A DNA stretch of 8,835 bases from Lachnospiraceae bacterium (GTDB lineage Bacteria > Bacillota > Clostridia > Lachnospirales > Lachnospiraceae): contig DMCJ01000002.1 of NCBI GenBank assembly GCA_003446735.1, forward strand, positions 1-8,835, written 5' to 3'. The position numbers and the translations under genes are program-made. Within the stretch, counting starts at the first letter, position 1. Each line of letters begins with the position of its first letter. This document shows, one piece after another, positions 1-5,185 of the stretch. The notes beneath the pieces are model-generated. The model was not told where the DNA came from. It made no database searches and saw only the letters and a program-made list of their open reading frames with translations.

Positions 1-1
1 G

Positions 2-484
2 CCGGCATCCTGCCCGAGCTTTACAAGAGGTGTTTATGCATATGACTTCTGTGATACCGGAAAGATCTGTCCTTTGGCAAAGATGTATACGTTAGGATCG
101 AGCTTCATCCCTTCCGCAAACCATGCGGGCGGACTCCGTTTCCACGGCATGAGCTCCACCTTATCCCAGCTTTATCATGACGGATACATGGAAGCAAGAA
201 GCGTTGAGCAGACATCTGTCTTTGAAGCCGCAGAATTCTTCGCACGCACCGAAGGAATACTTCCCGCGCCCGAGAGTTCACACGCTATACGCGCAGCAAT
301 CGATGAAGCCCTTAAGTGCAAAGAAACCGGCGAAGAGAAGACTATTGTCTTCGGACTTACCGGTACCGGTTACTTCGATCTTGTTGCATATCAGAAATAC
401 AACGACGGCGAGATGAGCGACTACATCCCCACCGATGAGGATATCGCCGCATCAATCGCAAAGCTTCCCAAAGTAGAAGCATAA
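2..484 (+). CDS. trpB2: TrpB2-type tryptophan synthase beta chain, C-terminal part (5' end outside window)
   Basis: This is a PLP-dependent tryptophan synthase beta-like enzyme, expected to make tryptophan from indole and serine in the cytoplasm. The frame is open from base 2, before any start codon, so the gene begins upstream; about 160 of the roughly 450 residues usual for TrpB2 are present. Visible family signatures are CPSFTRGVYAYDF near the start, MYTLG, HAGGLRFHGM, EQTSVFEAAEFFARTEG and PAPESSHAIRAAIDEA, which contains the conserved Glu-Ser-Ser-His. The C-terminal GLTGTGYFD loop corresponds to the SGHGHFD-like phosphate/cofactor loop; here Thr stands where Ser is common. These signatures fit the TrpB2 branch rather than the TrpA-partnered TrpB1. 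The catalytic lysine and the GGGSN loop lie outside the window. No trpA is visible downstream: a terminator follows at once. The internal TTG at 74 and the ATG at 83 are not real starts, because conserved family sequence continues upstream of both. Confidence 0.93.
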   Translation, partial: PASCPSFTRGVYAYDFCDTGKICPLAKMYTLGSSFIPSANHAGGLRFHGMSSTLSQLYHDGYMEARSVEQTSVFEAAEFFARTEGILPAPESSHAIRAAIDEALKCKETGEEKTIVFGLTGTGYFDLVAYQKYNDGEMSDYIPTDEDIAASIAKLPKVEA

Positions 485-502
485 TACTTGTTTATATCAG
501 TG

Positions 503-534
503 CGGTCCGGAGTTTTTTCTCCGGACCGTTTTAT
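503..534 (+). terminator. Intrinsic terminator of trpB2
   Basis: A perfect 10-bp GC-rich stem, CGGTCCGGAG (503-512) with CTCCGGACCG (519-528), closes a six-T loop and is followed by TTTTAT. It starts 18 nt after the trpB2 stop codon. The reverse strand has only a weak T-tract, so it mainly serves the plus strand and separates trpB2 from dtd. Confidence 0.93.
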
Positions 535-588
535 AGTATGAGGGGTATAAACGAGGCTACAAATGAGAATTGGGAGTGAGGGTTAAAA

Positions 589-1047
589 ATGCGATATCTG
601 GTTCAAAGAGTAAAAGAAGCTTCGGTTGAGGTTCGTGAAAACGGAGTTGATACAGTTATCGGAAATATTGGAAAAGGATTTCTTGTTTTTGTAGGTGTGT
701 GTGATTCCGACACCAAAGAGATCGCTGATAAACTTGATCACAAACTTTTAAATCTGCGCATATTTGAGGATGAGAACGGAAAGACCAATAAAAGCTTAAG
801 TGATGTGGACGGTGAATTGTTACTTGTTTCGCAGTTTACGCTTTATGCCGATTGCAAACACGGAAACAGACCTTCATTTACAAAGGCCGGCGCTCCGGAT
901 AAAGCGAAAGAGATTTATGAATATGTGATCGATTCGTGCAAAAAAGCGGGATATAAGGTTGAAACAGGAGAATTCGGCGCGGATATGAAAGTATCTCTTG
1001 TAAACGACGGCCCTTTTACCGTGATCCTTGATTCTGAAGAACTATGA
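589..1047 (+). CDS. dtd: D-aminoacyl-tRNA deacylase (DTD)
   Basis: DTD hydrolyses D-amino acids, and also misattached glycine, from tRNA, acting as a chirality checkpoint in the cytoplasm; it works as a homodimer. The 152-aa length is typical. Family landmarks appear in order: MRYLVQRVKEASVEV at the N terminus, GKGFLVFVGV, LLNLRIFEDENGKTNKSL, the active-site stretch SQFTLYAD (residues 81-88) and NRPSFTKA. The second active-site motif NDGPFT (139-144) has the Gly-Pro pair that sits at the dimer-interface active site. The ATG at 589 is supported by a GAGGG ribosome site at 578-582. The gene lies 54 nt beyond the trpB2 terminator and so probably has its own promoter. TATAGT (532-537) and TATAAA (546-551) are present, but I see no convincing -35 box for either. 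The stop codon overlaps that of the convergent ylxM, and I see no terminator after it. Confidence 0.96.
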   Translation: MRYLVQRVKEASVEVRENGVDTVIGNIGKGFLVFVGVCDSDTKEIADKLDHKLLNLRIFEDENGKTNKSLSDVDGELLLVSQFTLYADCKHGNRPSFTKAGAPDKAKEIYEYVIDSCKKAGYKVETGEFGADMKVSLVNDGPFTVILDSEEL

Positions 1048-1371
1048 AAACAGATTGTCCATTTCGGAAAAGATCTCTTCAAGTGTTTCCTTGTCATTAT
1101 AATGTAAGGCTTGTCTGGCTTCTTCTGTAAGTCTTTGGAGTTTTCTGTAATGTTCAATGATCTTTAATCTGTATTCGTATCCTTCCATGATCCTGTCACA
1201 TCTTTTAATGAGATCGTGGGCAGCCTGTCTGCTGATCCCGTATTCCTCGGCAACCTCACTTAAGGACATATCATTAAATACAGCATTGCAATATACTTCC
1301 TGCTGATGCTGCGTGAGAAGACTTCCATAAAAATCGAATAAAAAACTTTGTCTTACTATTTTTTCCATCAT
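1042..1371 (-). CDS. ylxM: YlxM family DNA-binding/SRP accessory protein (UPF0122), divergent from ffh
   Basis: This 109-aa protein has the YlxM signature IVRQSFLFDFYGSLLTQHQQ at its N terminus. A helix-turn-helix follows (about residues 36-58: SLSEVAEEYGISRQAAHDLIKR) and then a charged helical C-terminal half. The HTH resembles sigma-70 region 4, and the family is often annotated as a putative DNA-binding or sigma-like protein; in Streptococcus mutans YlxM has been described as an accessory factor of the signal recognition particle. In most Firmicutes ylxM is the gene immediately before ffh on the same strand. Here it faces the other way, with 488 bp of repeat-rich DNA between the two starts. 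Its stop codon overlaps that of dtd. Two start codons are adjacent (1371 and 1368); the second gives the family-typical MEKIV start. I see no Shine-Dalgarno sequence upstream of either. Confidence 0.93.
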   Translation of the reverse strand: MMEKIVRQSFLFDFYGSLLTQHQQEVYCNAVFNDMSLSEVAEEYGISRQAAHDLIKRCDRIMEGYEYRLKIIEHYRKLQRLTEEARQALHYNDKETLEEIFSEMDNLFS

Positions 1372-1380
1372 TATACGATG

Positions 1381-1410
1381 ATTTTATCACATCAGAATAA
1401 AGTTTGACAA
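1381..1410 (-). promoter_or_regulatory. Possible ylxM promoter
   Basis: Read on the minus strand, TTGTCA (1410-1405) is followed after 18 nt by TAAAAT (1386-1381); GATAAA at 16 nt is an alternative -10 box. Both boxes are one or two bases from consensus. Transcription would begin near 1375, leaving only a few untranslated bases before the ATG at 1371. A second, poorer candidate further upstream uses TTGACA read from 1470 to 1465. Position and partial consensus are the only support. Confidence 0.4.
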
Positions 1411-1411
1411 T

Positions 1412-1431
1412 ATGGTTAAATTTTTAACCAT
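1412..1431. repeat. Perfect 20-bp inverted repeat next to the ylxM promoter
   Basis: ATGGTTAAA and TTTAACCAT form perfect 9-bp arms around a 2-bp TT centre. The dyad lies 40-60 bp upstream of the ylxM start, immediately behind the putative -35 box. Its symmetry and size suit a dimeric repressor or activator site; it differs in sequence from the TGTCAAG dyads further along. Its function is unknown. Confidence 0.6.
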
Positions 1432-1450
1432 GGAAGTATTTTTATTATTA

Positions 1451-1636
1451 TTTTTAAACGTTTTTGTCAAGGGAAAAAACTTGACAAAACGACATTGTAA
1501 GGAAAACAAGCATGTCAAAACGACATTGCAAGGAAAACGAGCATGTCAAAACGACATACTATAGAAAGTGAAGTTGACAAAAAGATACTGTAAAGGAAAA
1601 AAACTTTACAAAATGCTTCGAGAAAAAATACAAATA
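1451..1636. repeat. 31-bp imperfect tandem repeat array, about six units
   Basis: Units begin at 1482, 1513, 1544, 1575 and 1606, exactly 31 bp apart, with a degenerate unit before them at 1451. Units 1482 and 1513 agree at 28 of 31 positions. Unit 1544 shares its first 14 bases with 1513, unit 1575 agrees with 1482 at 23 of 31, and the outer two units are weaker. The core is TGWCAAAACGACAT followed by an A/G-rich tail containing AAGGAAAA. Units 1513 and 1544 carry a small dyad ATGTC-N5-GACAT. A 31-bp period is close to three turns of B-DNA, so the cores lie on nearly the same helix face. The array is noncoding and lies upstream of the ffh promoter. It is not a CRISPR array, since there are no distinct spacers. 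Confidence 0.85.
1464..1487. promoter_or_regulatory. Operator-like dyad, copy A (TTGTCAAG-N8-CTTGACAA)
   Basis: Perfect 8-bp arms, TTGTCAAG (1464-1471) and CTTGACAA (1480-1487), flank the 8-bp spacer GGAAAAAA. The same 7-bp arm sequence and the same 8-bp spacer length recur at 1694-1715. On the minus strand the distal arm supplies a perfect TTGACA, with AT-rich sequence 15-17 nt downstream that could act as a weak -10 box directed at ylxM. The dyad overlaps the junction of the first two 31-bp units. A regulator binding here is inferred, not shown. Confidence 0.55.
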
Positions 1637-1693
1637 CTTTTGTTTCGCCCGTCAAAAGATTAACATGCGGAAGGATTATAATAACTTCGGAGG

Positions 1694-1715
1694 TGTCAAG
1701 AAAAAATACTTGACA
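1694..1715. promoter_or_regulatory. Operator-like dyad, copy B (TGTCAAG-N8-CTTGACA) over the ffh -35 box
   Basis: TGTCAAG (1694-1700) and CTTGACA (1709-1715) are perfect 7-bp arms around the spacer AAAAAATA. Arms and spacer length match copy A. The right arm contains the whole TTGACA -35 box of the ffh promoter, so a protein bound to the dyad would compete with RNA polymerase. The regulator is not identified. Confidence 0.6.
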
Positions 1716-1738
1716 GGTCTTATCTGAAATAGTATCAT
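1710..1738 (+). promoter_or_regulatory. ffh operon promoter (sigma-70/SigA type)
   Basis: A perfect -35 TTGACA (1710-1715) is separated by the optimal 17 bp from TATCAT (1733-1738), a five-of-six match to the -10 consensus. Transcription would start near 1745, giving an ffh leader of about 115 nt. It is the only TTGACA in the region followed by a good -10 box on the plus strand. Confidence 0.75.
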
Positions 1739-1760
1739 ATATTTTGTTGCGGTCTGTAAG

Positions 1761-1776
1761 GCGGCCAAAAGGCTGC
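1761..1776 (+). other. Small hairpin at the start of the ffh leader
   Basis: GCGGCC (1761-1766) can pair with GGCTGC (1771-1776), with one G-U pair, across an AAAA loop. The 3' arm (GGCUG) is also complementary to each of the four CAGCC copies downstream in the leader, so alternative pairings are possible. Paired by eye only. Confidence 0.4.
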
Positions 1777-1840
1777 TAAAAGTGAGCCAAAAGTCAGCCA
1801 CAAGTTCAGCCAAAAGTCAGCCGGAAGACAGCCATTAATA
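1763..1840 (+). repeat. 11-nt repeat run in the ffh 5' leader (about seven units)
   Basis: Units start at 1763, 1774, 1785, 1796, 1808, 1819 and 1830; the spacing is 11 nt throughout except for one 12-nt unit at 1796. The consensus is AGCCAAAAGTC; units 1785 and 1808 are identical and the last is degenerate. The run ends five nucleotides before the ffh ribosome site GGAGAG (1845-1850). It lies wholly inside the predicted transcript, so it could act as an iterated RNA-binding site, or as DNA phased at about one turn. It cannot be a coding repeat: 11 is not a multiple of three and no start codon precedes it. Confidence 0.8.
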
Positions 1841-1859
1841 GTTTGGAGAGAGAAACAGG

Positions 1860-3233
1860 ATGGCATTTGAAAGCCTTACCGACAAACTTCAGAATGTATT
1901 TAAAGACCTTCGAGGTAAGGGTCGTCTTACAAATGAGGATGTCCGTCTTGCATGTAAAGAAGTCAAGATGGCGCTTCTTGAAGCCGACGTTAACTTCAAG
2001 GTCGTAAAGGAATTTACGAAGTCCATTCAGGAGAGGGCTGAAGGCGCCGAGGTCTTAAACGGACTTAATCCCGGACAGACAGTTATAAAGATCGTTAACG
2101 ATGAGCTCATAAAGCTCATGGGAAGCGATGATGCGAGCATACAGTTCCAGCCCGGAAAAGCCATCACGGTCATCATGATGTGCGGACTTCAGGGTGCAGG
2201 TAAGACGACGACTGTAGCCAAGCTTGCGGGACAGCTTAAGAAAAAAGGAAAGAAATCGCTCCTTGTTGCCTGTGATATTTACAGGCCCGCCGCTATCGAG
2301 CAGTTAAAGGTAAACGGTGAGAGAGTCGGAGTTGACGTCTTTACGATGGGCGATAATCATAAGCCCGTTGATATAGTAAAAGCAGCGATAGAGCATGCGA
2401 AGAAGAATGATCACAATGTGGCCTTGATCGATACGGCCGGACGTCTTCATATAGATGAAGATATGATGAACGAGCTTATCGAGATAAAGCAGAATGTCGA
2501 AGTTCATCAGACGATCCTCGTTGTCGATGTCATGACCGGTCAGGATGCCGTAAATGTAGCAAGCGAATTTGATGAAAAGATCGGCATAGACGGAGTCATT
2601 CTTACAAAGGTGGACGGCGATTCAAGAGGCGGTGCCGCGCTATCTGTAAGAGCTGTTACGGGAAAGCCCATTTTATACGCAGGCATGGGCGAAAAATTAG
2701 AGGATCTCGAGGAGTTCCATCCCGACAGGATGGCAAACAGGATCCTCGGCATGGGCGATGTTTTAACCCTCATCGAGAAAGCCCAGGAAAACATCGACAT
2801 AGATGAGAAAAAAGAAAAAGAAATGGCCACCCGCCTTAAGAAGGGCAAGATGGATTTTAATGACTATCTTGAGAGCATGAAGCAGATGCGTAACATGGGC
2901 GGAATGGGAAGCATATTATCAATGCTCGGAATGGGCGGAAATATCGCTGATCAGATCGACGACAAACAGATCGCAAGGACAGAGGCCATCGTCTTATCAA
3001 TGACACCGAAGGAGAGGGCAAATCCGAAGCTCCTTAATCCGTCCAGAAAACACAGGATCGCAAAAGGAGCGGGCGTTGATATCGCTCAGGTAAACCGTTT
3101 CGTTAAGCAGTTTGAGCAGTCACAGAAGATGATGAAGCAGATGGGCGGATTTAAAGGCAAACGCGGAATGGGCAATATGGGAAATCTTGCAAATATGTTA
3201 GGCGGCGGCCGCGGCGGAAGATTCCCGTTTTGA
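1860..3233 (+). CDS. ffh: Signal recognition particle protein Ffh (SRP54)
   Basis: Ffh is the GTPase of the bacterial signal recognition particle. With SRP RNA it binds signal peptides on ribosomes and delivers nascent membrane proteins to FtsY. The 457-aa length is usual. The N domain covers about residues 1-95. The GTPase domain carries G1 GLQGAGKTT (109-117), CDIYRPAA (138-145), DTAGR (191-195) and TKVDGD (249-254). The methionine-rich M domain runs from about 305 to the end, with the RNA-binding stretch NPSRKHRIAKGAG (393-405) and a Met/Gly-rich tail. Translation starts at ATG 1860 with GGAGAG (1845-1850) nine bases upstream. It is the first gene of the plus-strand operon, driven from 1710-1738 through a repeat-bearing leader. 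No SRP RNA gene is visible in the window. Confidence 0.98.
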   Translation: MAFESLTDKLQNVFKDLRGKGRLTNEDVRLACKEVKMALLEADVNFKVVKEFTKSIQERAEGAEVLNGLNPGQTVIKIVNDELIKLMGSDDASIQFQPGKAITVIMMCGLQGAGKTTTVAKLAGQLKKKGKKSLLVACDIYRPAAIEQLKVNGERVGVDVFTMGDNHKPVDIVKAAIEHAKKNDHNVALIDTAGRLHIDEDMMNELIEIKQNVEVHQTILVVDVMTGQDAVNVASEFDEKIGIDGVILTKVDGDSRGGAALSVRAVTGKPILYAGMGEKLEDLEEFHPDRMANRILGMGDVLTLIEKAQENIDIDEKKEKEMATRLKKGKMDFNDYLESMKQMRNMGGMGSILSMLGMGGNIADQIDDKQIARTEAIVLSMTPKERANPKLLNPSRKHRIAKGAGVDIAQVNRFVKQFEQSQKMMKQMGGFKGKRGMGNMGNLANMLGGGRGGRFPF

Positions 3234-3238
3234 CAGAA

Positions 3239-3286
3239 TGTACAGGGGAAACCCTTGCAGAAGGTCCGGGGACGTTTTAACGGATC
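3239..3286 (+). other. Two adjacent hairpins in the ffh-rpsP spacer, possible rpsP leader structure
   Basis: The spacer from ffh to rpsP is 133 nt, long for this operon. Hairpin one pairs 3239-3247 with 3252-3259 around a GAAA tetraloop: AGGG with CCCT, then four more pairs beyond a one-base bulge, one of them G-U. Hairpin two pairs GGTCCG (3263-3268) with CGGATC (3281-3286), one G-U pair, with a 12-nt loop. No U-run follows either, so they do not look like terminators. They could be a ribosomal-protein control site or a processing signal. Pairing was done by eye. Confidence 0.35.
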
Positions 3287-3355
3287 ATATATAAATTATT
3301 AATATAAGAAAAGAAATGCGTGCTCAGCGAGCGTCCGGGTGGCAGGCAAAAGAAA

Positions 3356-3361
3356 GAGGAG
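3356..3361 (+). promoter_or_regulatory. Ribosome binding site fixing the rpsP start
   Basis: GAGGAG lies five bases before ATG 3367. The in-frame ATG at 3316 has no such site and would add 17 residues without family similarity, so 3367 is the start. Confidence 0.85.
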
Positions 3362-3366
3362 AAAAA

Positions 3367-3609
3367 ATGGTTAAGATCAGATTAAGAAGAATGGGACAGA
3401 AGAAGAACGCTTTATACAGGATCGTTGTATCCGATTCCCGTTCACCCAGAGACGGAAGGTTCATCGAGGAGATCGGTACATATGATCCCAACACAGAGCC
3501 TTTTACATGCAAAGTTGACGAAGAAGCTGCTAAGAAGTGGCTTGCTTCCGGTGCACAGCCTACAGAAGTTGTTGCAAGGATCTTCAAGAGCGCAGGTATC
3601 GAGAAGTAA
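3367..3609 (+). CDS. rpsP: 30S ribosomal protein bS16
   Basis: bS16 is an early-to-middle assembly protein of the 30S subunit that binds 16S rRNA. The 80-aa product begins MVKIRLRRMGQKKNALYRIVV, the near-invariant S16 N terminus, followed by DSRSPRDGRFIEEIGTYDP (residues about 21-39) and the C-terminal helix region AKKWLASGAQPTEVVARIFK. Length and sequence are canonical. It sits in its usual place after ffh and before khpA. The 133-nt spacer before it is AT-rich between 3287 and 3310 (TATAAA at 3290-3295), but I find no matching -35 box, so a separate rpsP promoter is not established. Confidence 0.98.
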   Translation: MVKIRLRRMGQKKNALYRIVVSDSRSPRDGRFIEEIGTYDPNTEPFTCKVDEEAAKKWLASGAQPTEVVARIFKSAGIEK

Positions 3610-3633
3610 TTAACGAAAGACGAGGGACCTAAA

Positions 3634-3861
3634 ATGAAGGAATTGGTTGAAGTCATTGCTAAAGCTCTCGTTGACCATCCCGATGAAGTGGTTGTTACCG
3701 AAAAGGAAGAGGGAAAGCACATAACAGTTGAGCTTTCTGTTGCATCCACGGATATGGGTAAAGTCATCGGCAAACAGGGCCGCATTGCAAAGGCCATAAG
3801 GACCGTTGTCAAGGCTGCCAGCGTTGGTGATGATAAGCGCGTTGATGTTGAGATAGTTTAA
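3634..3861 (+). CDS. khpA: KH-domain RNA-binding protein KhpA (YlqC)
   Basis: This is a 75-aa single type II KH-domain protein. In Firmicutes KhpA binds RNA, often as a partner of KhpB/Jag, and affects cell elongation and post-transcriptional control. The RNA-gripping loop is GKQG (residues 46-49) in MGKVIGKQGRIAKAIRTVV, preceded by the strand HITVELSVAS. GAGGG (3622-3626) stands seven bases before the ATG. It lies between rpsP and rimM, the standard order, and its stop codon is two bases from the rimM start, which suggests coupled translation. Confidence 0.96.
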   Translation: MKELVEVIAKALVDHPDEVVVTEKEEGKHITVELSVASTDMGKVIGKQGRIAKAIRTVVKAASVGDDKRVDVEIV

Positions 3862-3863
3862 GA

Positions 3864-4424
3864 ATGACGGATTTTAACGAAAACGATCTTTTTAAGGTGG
3901 GAGCCATAACCTCTACCCACGGTGTTCACGGAGAGGTAAAGGTTTTTCCCACCACTGATGATATAAAACGCTTTAAGAAGCAGAAGGATTATCTGTTAAA
4001 GACCAAAGACGGATACAGAAGCGTCACGGTTAAGAGCGTAAAATATTTCAAGCAATTTGTGATCCTGGGGTTTGAGGAATTTTCCTCGCCCGAGGATATT
4101 TTGCCTTACAGAAGGTGTGAGCTTTATACGGACAGAGAGCATGCGATAAAATGCGAAAAAGACGAATATTTTATCGCTGATCTTATCGGAGTTGCGGTTT
4201 ATGACGAGGATGAAAAAAAAGTCGGAGTCATAAAGGATGTGATCGAGACCGGAGCAAACGATGTATATATCATCGATCCGGGCGATAATCGCGAGCTCTT
4301 AGTCCCTGCGATAAAGCAGTGCATCTTAAATGTTGATATAAATAATAAGAGAATGGACATACATGTCCTTCCCGGACTTTTTGACGAGCCCGTTCAGGAA
4401 GCAAACGAAGAAAAGGAAGCGTAA
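3864..4424 (+). CDS. rimM: 16S rRNA processing/30S maturation factor RimM
   Basis: RimM binds S19 and helps mature the head of the 30S subunit. The 186-aa protein shows the N-terminal barrel signature VGAITSTHGVHGEVKVFP (residues 12-29) and the linker EYFIADLIGVAV (101-112). The C-terminal PRC-barrel is marked by GANDVYII (130-137) and ELLVPAIKQCILNVDINNKRM. The tail after GLFDEP is acidic and variable, which is normal. No strong Shine-Dalgarno precedes the ATG, so translation probably depends on ribosomes finishing khpA two bases upstream. The TAATG junction with trmD overlaps by one base. Confidence 0.96.
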   Translation: MTDFNENDLFKVGAITSTHGVHGEVKVFPTTDDIKRFKKQKDYLLKTKDGYRSVTVKSVKYFKQFVILGFEEFSSPEDILPYRRCELYTDREHAIKCEKDEYFIADLIGVAVYDEDEKKVGVIKDVIETGANDVYIIDPGDNRELLVPAIKQCILNVDINNKRMDIHVLPGLFDEPVQEANEEKEA

Positions 4425-5185
4425 TGTTCTTTCACATTCTTACATTATTCCCCGAAATGATCGAAAATGCCCTGTTTCAGAGTATCATAGGACGCGCATT
4501 GGAGCGCGGAGATATCAAAGCTGAAGCAGTTAATATAAGGGATTATACCATAGAAAAACACGGCAAGGTCGATGATTATTGCTATGGTGGCGGGGCAGGC
4601 ATGCTCATGCAGGCCCAGCCGGTTTACGACTGTATAAGATCGGTATTATATGAGCGTATCATCAAAGACGGCGATAATAAGTCGAAAAGCCTGCGCGAAT
4701 CAGCCCTCGAAAATGATACAAGGATCATTTATGTGACACCGCAGGGGAAGGTTTTTAAGCAGGAAGATGCGATCGATCTGTCAAAGCATGAGCATCTTAT
4801 TTTTTTATGCGGACACTATGAGGGCATAGATGAGAGAGTGCTCGAAGAAGCCGTTACGGATCATTATTCCATAGGGGATTATGTGCTGACGGGCGGAGAA
4901 CTTCCGGCGCTTGTTATGACGGATGCGATATCGAGGATGATCCCCGGTGTTTTAAGTAATGACGAGTCGGCTTCTACTGAAAGTCATACGGACGGACTTC
5001 TTGAATATCCTCAGTATTCGAGGCCTCAAGTATGGAACGGTAAAGAAGTGCCCGCGATCTTATTATCCGGCGACCATGCAAAAGTCGATGCGTGGCGATC
5101 TGAACAGTCCTTAAAAAGGACAAAAGAGCGCCGGCCCGATATGTATGAAGAGTATGTTCAAAGAAAAGGTGCAAAGGATATATGA
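4424..5185 (+). CDS. trmD: tRNA (guanine-N1-)-methyltransferase TrmD
   Basis: TrmD methylates G37 at N1, using S-adenosylmethionine, in tRNAs that read CNN, CCN and CGG-type codons, and so prevents +1 frameshifts. The 253 residues match the family. Landmarks are FHILTLFPEM (3-12), DDYCYGGGAGMLMQ (50-63), and the knotted SAM site built from VTPQGK (104-109), LCGHYEGIDERV (128-139) and SIGDYVLTGGELPALVMTDA (149-168). The substrate-side stretch GLLEYPQYSRPQVW (191-204) follows. AAGGA (4413-4417) lies six bases before the ATG inside the end of rimM. In most Firmicutes rplS comes next. Here the trmD stop overlaps the start of an ABC ATPase gene (ATGA at 5182-5185). Confidence 0.98.
   Translation: MFFHILTLFPEMIENALFQSIIGRALERGDIKAEAVNIRDYTIEKHGKVDDYCYGGGAGMLMQAQPVYDCIRSVLYERIIKDGDNKSKSLRESALENDTRIIYVTPQGKVFKQEDAIDLSKHEHLIFLCGHYEGIDERVLEEAVTDHYSIGDYVLTGGELPALVMTDAISRMIPGVLSNDESASTESHTDGLLEYPQYSRPQVWNGKEVPAILLSGDHAKVDAWRSEQSLKRTKERRPDMYEEYVQRKGAKDI

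Noticed and set aside
1482..1605. CRISPR-like array from the 31-bp repeats
   Set aside because: The units abut head to tail with no unique spacers, and they decay across their whole length. It is a tandem repeat array.
1677..1682. TATAAT as a promoter -10 box
   Set aside because: No -35 box lies at 16-18 bp on the plus strand. On the minus strand TTGACA is only 13 bp away, too close.
3239..3286. SRP RNA or a transcription terminator between ffh and rpsP
   Set aside because: The GAAA hairpin lacks the SRP domain IV internal-loop sequence, and neither stem is followed by a T-run.
3316..3366. Longer rpsP start at the ATG at 3316
   Set aside because: The extra 17 residues have no bS16 similarity, no ribosome site precedes that ATG, and GAGGAG is correctly placed for ATG 3367.
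3324..3812. 162-residue minus-strand open frame across rpsP and khpA
   Set aside because: It lies antisense to two conserved genes, has no ribosome site, and its composition is that of a reverse-frame shadow.
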